Source: Maribacter huludaoensis (GTDB lineage Bacteria; Bacteroidota; Bacteroidia; Flavobacteriales; Flavobacteriaceae). From it: DNA of 64,000 nt. Position numbers and translations under genes: made by a program. The stretch spans positions 248,001-312,000 of the forward strand of contig NZ_JARKMS010000003.1 in assembly GCF_029350945.1 (NCBI RefSeq). Reading direction: 5' to 3'. Positions 60,101-64,000 of this stretch are shown in pieces; within the stretch, counting starts at the first letter, position 1, and each line of letters opens with the position of its first letter. The notes beneath the pieces were generated by a model, which was not told the DNA's origin, made no database searches, and saw only the letters and a list, made by a program, of their open reading frames with translations.

Positions 60101-62836
60101 GATATCCAGTACGATTGATGTCGTATTTTCAACAACGGTAGCACTTGCGTTCGCTTCTAATCTAGGAGCTTGATTTGAAAGTGTGCCACCAAAAAAATAA
60201 GCTGCACCGGTATGAGCGCCGTATTCATCGTCATTTCTTGCGCCTACTACGGCCACGTCGCCAGATATGGAAACCGAACCGCCAAAACTATCATAACCTG
60301 CATTAGGCCTAGAGTCGAGTATTTGTAGTTCTGACCAAGTTCCATTAGTATCTTTTTCAAATAAATAAGCGGAACCCCTACCTACTCCATTCTCATCTGA
60401 GCCTACCACTACCCTATTATTAGAAATGGATACTGATTGACCAAACCAGTTATTAGAAGCTGCATTGCTAGCTGTGAGTTTTTCTTGTTCTACCCAGTTG
60501 CCATCTGTACCCTTTTCAAATATATAAGCAGACCCACTACCGTTTCCATCATCATTACTACCAGGAGAACCCACTATGACTGTATTTGCCGAAATAGCCA
60601 CCGAAGAACCAAATCTATGCCCAAATGAAGCATTACCTGCAACTATTTTTTGTGTTTCTGTGAATAAACCATCTGAACTTTTCTCAAAAATATACGCCGC
60701 CCCACTATCATTGCCATTACTTCCATTACGTGCGGCACCTATTACTATTTTATCATTTGATATAGAGACAGAAACTCCAAAATCATCGCCTAAGACCGCA
60801 TCGCTTGCGGTAAGTACTTGAAGTTGCACCCAATTATCATTTACATCTTTTTCAAATATGTAAGCCTTATCTGTTAAATTCGCGTCTGTGTGGTGTGTAC
60901 CGACTACTATATAATTTGGGGATATCGCTACCGAGGTACCAAAATTACTATTTGAAGTACCATTATCAACCAGTAATTTTTGTGTTTGTAGCCAAGTACC
61001 GTTTGCATTTCTGTCATAAACATAGACCGAACCACTGTTATCTCCATTATCATCATTACCAATAGCACCTACAACAGCGGTATTTCCAGAAATGGCAACA
61101 GCACTACCAAAATAATCGTTCGTATTACTGTCGCTTGCGGTTAGTTTTTGAGCCTCAAGCCAATTACCATTGGTATCTTTTTCATATAAATACGCAGCGC
61201 CGCTTTTTATGCCAAAATCATCATGGCCATTAGCGCCAATTATGGCAAAATCATTTGAAATGGCAACGGAATTGCCAAACCAACTACCGGATAAATAATC
61301 ATTTGCCATTACCCTTTGTATATTACCCCAAATGGTTTCATTGACATCGGTTACCTGTATAGTATAATTTCTATATGCATAAAATCCGCCACTATCGGTT
61401 ACCGTTACTTGAATGTTGTATATATTATCCTTGTTGCTATCAAGAGGATTTTCAAAGTCAGGGCGATATTTAAATGAGAATATGCCCGTATCTTCCGTTA
61501 ACGTAAACAAGTCATTATCTAAACCATAGCCGTATTTGGTGGTTAAGGTGTAACGTAACCCGTTACCTTCTGTATCGGTGTCATCAGTGGCGTTGATATC
61601 CCTTAGAATGTCATCACTATTTTCCGCTACTTTTAAAGTACCATAAGCAGTTTGTTGCGGTTTTTGATTTGTTGTAGGGGTATAATTAAAAAAGTATGAC
61701 GTACCACTGTTTTGACCATTTGTATTTTTAAATGAGGAACCTACTAGCGCATCATCTCCAGAAATAGCAACAGCTCCGCCAAACTTATCGCCTAAAGCGG
61801 CATTACTGGCATTAATTTTTTGAATATTATCCCACTGACCGTTCGCTGATTTACGTAGCAAATAGGCAGAGCCACTTTCTGGGGCTTCTTCATCATCTAA
61901 TAAAGCACCTACTAAAGCTACATTTCCCGATACAGCTACTGCATTTCCCAGTTGACCATTTCTATAGTCATGCAGTTTATCGACTTCAATCCAATTTGTA
62001 ACTGCTTCTTTTTCAAATATATAAACATCGTTAACGGCACCAACTATAGCAACATTTGATGAAATGGCCACAGATTTTCCAAATCTATTATATCTACTAC
62101 TATTACTTGCAAAGAGTTTTTGTGTTTGAATCCATGTATTTGCATTTTTTTCATAAATATAGGCAGAGCCACTGTCACGACCTCTTTCATCATCTGAGAA
62201 TGCGCCTATTATCGCCATATCATTTGACACGGATACTGAGATTCCAAAGCCGTAACCATAAATAGCATCTTCAGGAATTACTTTCACTACTTCAACCCAA
62301 GTATCATCAGTACTTTTTTCAAATATATAAGCAGCGCCTGTTGAACCATTATCCCTAAAAGCCCCTATCACAATTGTGTTATTCGATATAGATAAGGAGT
62401 TACCAAAAGTGTTACCAATGGGGCCATCACTAGCGATTAGTTTTTGTAATTCTATCCATGAGCCATCGACCGACTTTTCAAAAACATATACAGCTGGGTT
62501 ACCAGGTGCCCCTATGATGGCAATATTCCCATTTATTGCGACAGATTCACCAAAGCGGTGGTATTCATCTGCATCACTAGGTAGAAGTATTTGTATTTCA
62601 TTCCAAGTACCGTCAATAGCCTTTTCATACATATAAGCTGCTCCGCTGTCAGTTCCGTTTTCATCATTACTTTTTGAGCCAATTATAGCATAATCTCCAG
62701 ATATCGCAACGGCACCCCCAAAGAAATCACCTTCTGCATTATTACTGGCTATTTGTCGTTGCTCGTTGCTCCATTGTGCATTTAGATTCCCTACACCCAC
62801 AAGGAGTAGAATGATGAAAAGTAGTTTTAACTTCAT
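57131..62836 (-). CDS. Giant T9SS-exported FG-GAP beta-propeller / cadherin-like surface protein
   Basis: 1901 residues with a signal peptide (GVGNLNAQ). Three blocks each of seven FG-GAP-type repeats (FGxSVAISGNxAIVGA...GAAYIFEK) lie at about residues 35-385, 515-885 and 1120-1480, each enough for a seven-bladed propeller. Between them are cadherin-like modules (NIYNIQVTVTDS; TYNVQVTVTDN; VYNVQVTVTDSEG). Two DUF5011/HYR-like Ig modules (VLKGEDPIEINEGD, VLNGDNPLELNVGE) follow near 1490-1650, and a T9SS type A sorting domain (LSLFPNPVTEWLTVSG...GMYVLRIS) ends the protein. Probably a calcium-dependent surface adhesin. Role inferred. Confidence 0.9.
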   Translation of the reverse strand: MKLKLLFIILLLVGVGNLNAQWSNEQRQIASNNAEGDFFGGAVAISGDYAIIGSKSNDENGTDSGAAYMYEKAIDGTWNEIQILLPSDADEYHRFGESVAINGNIAIIGAPGNPAVYVFEKSVDGSWIELQKLIASDGPIGNTFGNSLSISNNTIVIGAFRDNGSTGAAYIFEKSTDDTWVEVVKVIPEDAIYGYGFGISVSVSNDMAIIGAFSDDERGRDSGSAYIYEKNANTWIQTQKLFASNSSRYNRFGKSVAISSNVAIVGAVNDVYIFEKEAVTNWIEVDKLHDYRNGQLGNAVAVSGNVALVGALLDDEEAPESGSAYLLRKSANGQWDNIQKINASNAALGDKFGGAVAISGDDALVGSSFKNTNGQNSGTSYFFNYTPTTNQKPQQTAYGTLKVAENSDDILRDINATDDTDTEGNGLRYTLTTKYGYGLDNDLFTLTEDTGIFSFKYRPDFENPLDSNKDNIYNIQVTVTDSGGFYAYRNYTIQVTDVNETIWGNIQRVMANDYLSGSWFGNSVAISNDFAIIGANGHDDFGIKSGAAYLYEKDTNGNWLEAQKLTASDSNTNDYFGSAVAISGNTAVVGAIGNDDNGDNSGSVYVYDRNANGTWLQTQKLLVDNGTSNSNFGTSVAISPNYIVVGTHHTDANLTDKAYIFEKDVNDNWVQLQVLTASDAVLGDDFGVSVSISNDKIVIGAARNGSNGNDSGAAYIFEKSSDGLFTETQKIVAGNASFGHRFGSSVAISANTVIVGSPGSNDDGNGSGSAYIFEKGTDGNWVEQEKLTASNAASNNWFGQSVSISNNRVVVGSDENGVGRGSAYLFEKDTNGTWSELQILDSRPNAGYDSFGGSVSISGDVAVVGARNDDEYGAHTGAAYFFGGTLSNQAPRLEANASATVVENTTSIVLDINASHYKDTDGNGLVYSLTTLNNGGLDNDLFTLIGDTGELSFITPPDYSEPLDNGANNTYNVQVTVTDNVGLTATQEIEISVTPSNQAPVLTSTQSFDFDVNGNNTVFKVTATDDSDSEGNGLVYSFSTDDNAGADNSLFNLNDQNGEFSFNITPDIDNPLDNDTDNVYNVQVTVTDSEGLSAVQNISITVIDITICTNNQSISPSDAMIRDYFGRSVAISGNTAIVGANGNSAAYIFEKDANNNWVEIQKLQASDTSSYNDFGISVAISGNIAIVGASNTDDNGTGSGAAYIFKKDANSLWIEIQKLLPNNNESYNRFGFSVSISGEVAIIGATGDNEKGLSSGSAYIFEMEFNGSWIETAKLTAFDGGTLDMFGYAVSVSANKAIVGKYSENENNAANGAAYIFEKDVDGNWSHIKKLTPSNNARVDYFGRSVSIFDDVAIVGTYNSYLNDGNGSAFIFEKSSSGSWNEIQKLTASNGNRYDYFGYSVAVFEDVVMVGTNDVYGLAKNSAYIFQKETDGIWTESYNLVAEGNTGVDWFGSSVALSGSAAIGGADSRDYAQIFSCISIPDNDKPMIVLKGEDPIEINEGDTYFEPGYSATDLVDGSLTDNVIVGMQNVNLGLAGTYEITYNVSDESGNAADEVSRTINVIAVPMDTIKPIIVLNGDNPLELNVGEPFVEDGYLATDDVDGDITDLVMVDTTDLNINVAGTYSVRYNVEDSAENAAVEVVRTIVINELISPPVQLAPNDISILLNSPSCPSSSNGSITIINDSEYDLIATLSGDGIDVMAVDLAQKSSYVFPNLPSGQFVINFEGSYVEINAPEFNVMVPELEAIGITNKKIDQSAALGLINVTGSKSYQVKTDKELLVFEFSNTGLNSIELPLKTGQNTFEIKGTSDCQGIETVTFQFNELSLFPNPVTEWLTVSGFNAEGEVTILIADVTGKVVMNTRQYIENNTLRIKISDTLTSGMYVLRISKNEKDKAEFKIVIN

Positions 62837-63071
62837 AGATGTTTGCTGTATGTTCTTGAAAACAAATAGTATCTGAAATTTTTTTTGTTAAAATTTCGCT
62901 TTAGTTCAACGCAGAAGAGAGAAAGATATTTTGAAATAAATGGATAAAGCGCAGTTATTAGGGGATTTAAAAAAAAAAAGAAGATAAAACTTGAGCTAAA
63001 TTACCCATTGAGCCTCAGAATAAAATAATAATATAGGCAAGATTCTTAAACACATTAATTGGAAATAGTAA

Positions 63072-63185
63072 ATGTGTTATGGAATAATTGAAGAAGAAAG
63101 ACTAGTAAATTATAGTCCTTATAGAAAATTTAAGAATAATCCAGTTGAAGAACTAAACAAAAAAATAATAGCACTTATAGAATAA
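63072..63185 (+). CDS. Possible 37-residue ORF or gene remnant
   Basis: ATG to TAA, reading MCYGIIEEERLV...KIIALIE. It is charged and helical and ends 38 nt before a perfect palindrome that could act as its terminator. A frame this short can arise by chance in AT-rich DNA; no family recognised. Confidence 0.2.
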   Translation: MCYGIIEEERLVNYSPYRKFKNNPVEELNKKIIALIE

Positions 63186-63223
63186 ACTCACCCAATTTCA
63201 ACTTGAGATATATAGCTGTAATC

Positions 63224-63255
63224 ATCAGCTTTTAATTTATAAATTAAAAGCTGAT
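63224..63255. repeat. Perfect 32-bp palindrome
   Basis: ATCAGCTTTTAATTTA followed directly by its reverse complement TAAATTAAAAGCTGAT, with no spacer. It could be a hairpin terminator lacking a T-run, a protein site, or a mobile-element end. Confidence 0.8.
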
Positions 63256-63343
63256 TTAAAAAACCAATGACATATACCTTTCACTAAAGGTTAGAAGTTA
63301 TGTAATTACCATGTTCAATAAGAACTGTAACCAGTAAAAACCA

Positions 63344-64000
63344 TTACTTCTTGGAAGTCTGCTCCAAATAAGTGCTTTCAAATATTTTATCAGCATTTGC
63401 AGCTTCAAAGCCTTCCCTTCTATGCTCTCTTTGTATTTCATTTTTATCTAAAGAGACAAATTCTGGCAGTATGGAGCGTTCTGCAAATTCTACATAACTT
63501 CCTGAAATTTTCATAATTTCGTTATGTGAAAAGGTTGCTTCTACCATTTCGGCAACCGAACTACTTTGGCGTAATAAACCGTCATTGCTGGTTTTTATCT
63601 TTCCGCCAGAGGTATTAAGCACAACTCCTAATCCTTCTAAAAATTCATTGAATACTTCTAAAGAATTATATGGGGAAGGTAAATCATGAACACTAATGGT
63701 GTAGTGATTTAAATAATAACGATTGTAGATTACCCAAGCGGCATATTCACTTTCTTCCGATAATTGTTGAAAATGGGCTAACGTTGGCAATTTCCATAAC
63801 GGTTGGTAGAAAAAATCGCCAACTGCTTTTGTATCGTCCAAATCAATAGTATCTATAGGGTCTGTGTTGATGGCGTTGGTATATTCAGAAATGATACGTT
63901 GCGCTTTAGTAGATAGGTCTTGTACTCTTAGCTCACTAATAAAAATTCTAGGATACTCCGGGCTTGGCGGTGCATACCAATAGGCATCTAGTTTTTTACC
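63344..64000 (-). CDS. DUF1338 (2-oxoadipate dioxygenase/decarboxylase-like) protein, 5' end cut
   Basis: The frame stays open to the right edge: the residues before a TTG at 63841 continue in frame (PRIFISELRVQDLSTKAQRI), so the start lies outside. Visible are FISELRV, the YAAWVIYNRYYLNHYTISVHDL block that contributes metal ligands, and VEATFSHNEIMKISGSYVEFAER. This is DUF1338, related to HglS/YdcJ, Fe(II)-dependent enzymes that convert 2-oxoadipate to 2-hydroxyglutarate in lysine breakdown. Activity inferred from family. At least 218 residues present. Confidence 0.85.
   Translation of the reverse strand, partial: GKKLDAYWYAPPSPEYPRIFISELRVQDLSTKAQRIISEYTNAINTDPIDTIDLDDTKAVGDFFYQPLWKLPTLAHFQQLSEESEYAAWVIYNRYYLNHYTISVHDLPSPYNSLEVFNEFLEGLGVVLNTSGGKIKTSNDGLLRQSSSVAEMVEATFSHNEIMKISGSYVEFAERSILPEFVSLDKNEIQREHRREGFEAANADKIFESTYLEQTSKK

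Larger units (their letters stand above)
62837..63343. other. 507-bp region with a mini-ORF and perfect palindrome
   Basis: It includes the promoter side of the giant gene and the end of the DUF1338 gene. I see no standard promoter for the giant gene. A 37-codon frame at 63072-63185 and a 32-bp palindrome at 63224-63255 are listed separately. Confidence 0.5.

Noticed and set aside
57131-62836. Regular periodicity that might suggest a CRISPR or satellite array
   Set aside because: The period follows FG-GAP protein repeats in frame, with diverged DNA and no short identical repeats with unique spacers.
1-64000. tRNA, rRNA, insertion sequences, prophage or integrase genes
   Set aside because: I scanned the intergenic regions by eye for TTC-loop/CCA patterns and for transposase or integrase motifs and found none; a tRNAscan and IS search would settle it.

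Overview
This is an AT-rich chromosomal window from a member of the Bacteroidota, most likely a marine Flavobacteriaceae of the Maribacter/Zobellia type. The genus is an inference. The evidence is a C-terminal type IX secretion (T9SS) sorting domain on a 1901-residue surface protein, promoter -7 boxes of the Bacteroidota TAnnTTTG form, fused E1 alpha/beta of the branched-chain 2-oxoacid dehydrogenase, many short lipoproteins, and families typical of flavobacteria (DUF4251, DUF3291, DUF1835, DUF4369-TlpA). I saw no tRNA, rRNA, insertion sequence, prophage or CRISPR array. Both edge genes are cut: a ThuA-like protein at the left and a DUF1338 protein at the right.

Layout. 1-5.6 kb: ThuA-like lipoprotein, a small hypothetical protein, S33 hydrolase, GyrI-like protein, 2-keto-3-deoxygluconate kinase, OsmC and DUF3291 proteins. 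5.7-8.8 kb: a putative DNA repair/modification module (DUF4130/TIGR03915 protein and TIGR03916 radical SAM protein) divergent from a LexA-like S24 repressor, with a repeated operator between them. 8.8-24.8 kb: housekeeping and envelope genes (gamma-glutamyltransferase, AcpH, GlmM, LpxL-like acyltransferase, rhomboid, LVIVD lipoprotein, TlpA protein, fused FAD/Fe-S dehydrogenase, LpxH-like phosphoesterase, chorismate synthase). 24.8-39.7 kb: dicarboxylate symporter, DUF748, DCC protein, MutS2 without an Smr domain, uracil-DNA glycosylase, response regulator, a compact minus-strand run with polyphosphate kinase and nucleoside phosphorylase, SUI1-like factor, 2OG-Fe(II) oxygenase and fused BkdAB.

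41.2-47.0 kb holds the clearest specialised-metabolism locus: seven tightly packed genes encoding an FAD oxidoreductase, methyltransferase, type III polyketide synthase, FabL-like enoyl reductase, FabZ-like dehydratase, ketosynthase and acyl carrier protein. The last four could make an ACP-bound acyl starter that the type III enzyme extends, with the methyltransferase and flavoenzyme tailoring the product. The product is unknown.

47-56.6 kb: TerC protein, ribosome hibernation factor, cold-shock protein, two FKBP isomerases, a TlpA/Cys-rich lipoprotein pair and several tiny flavobacterial proteins, including two dispersed paralogue pairs. 56.7-57.0 kb carries a 143-bp non-coding tandem repeat. 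57.1-62.8 kb is one gene whose product appears to be three seven-bladed beta-propellers joined by cadherin-like modules and exported by T9SS.

The strongest leads are the type III PKS/FAS cluster, the repressor-controlled radical SAM/DUF4130 module, a 12-bp palindrome (ATCGTATACGAT) that recurs four times irrespective of coding context, and the 143-bp non-coding tandem repeat.
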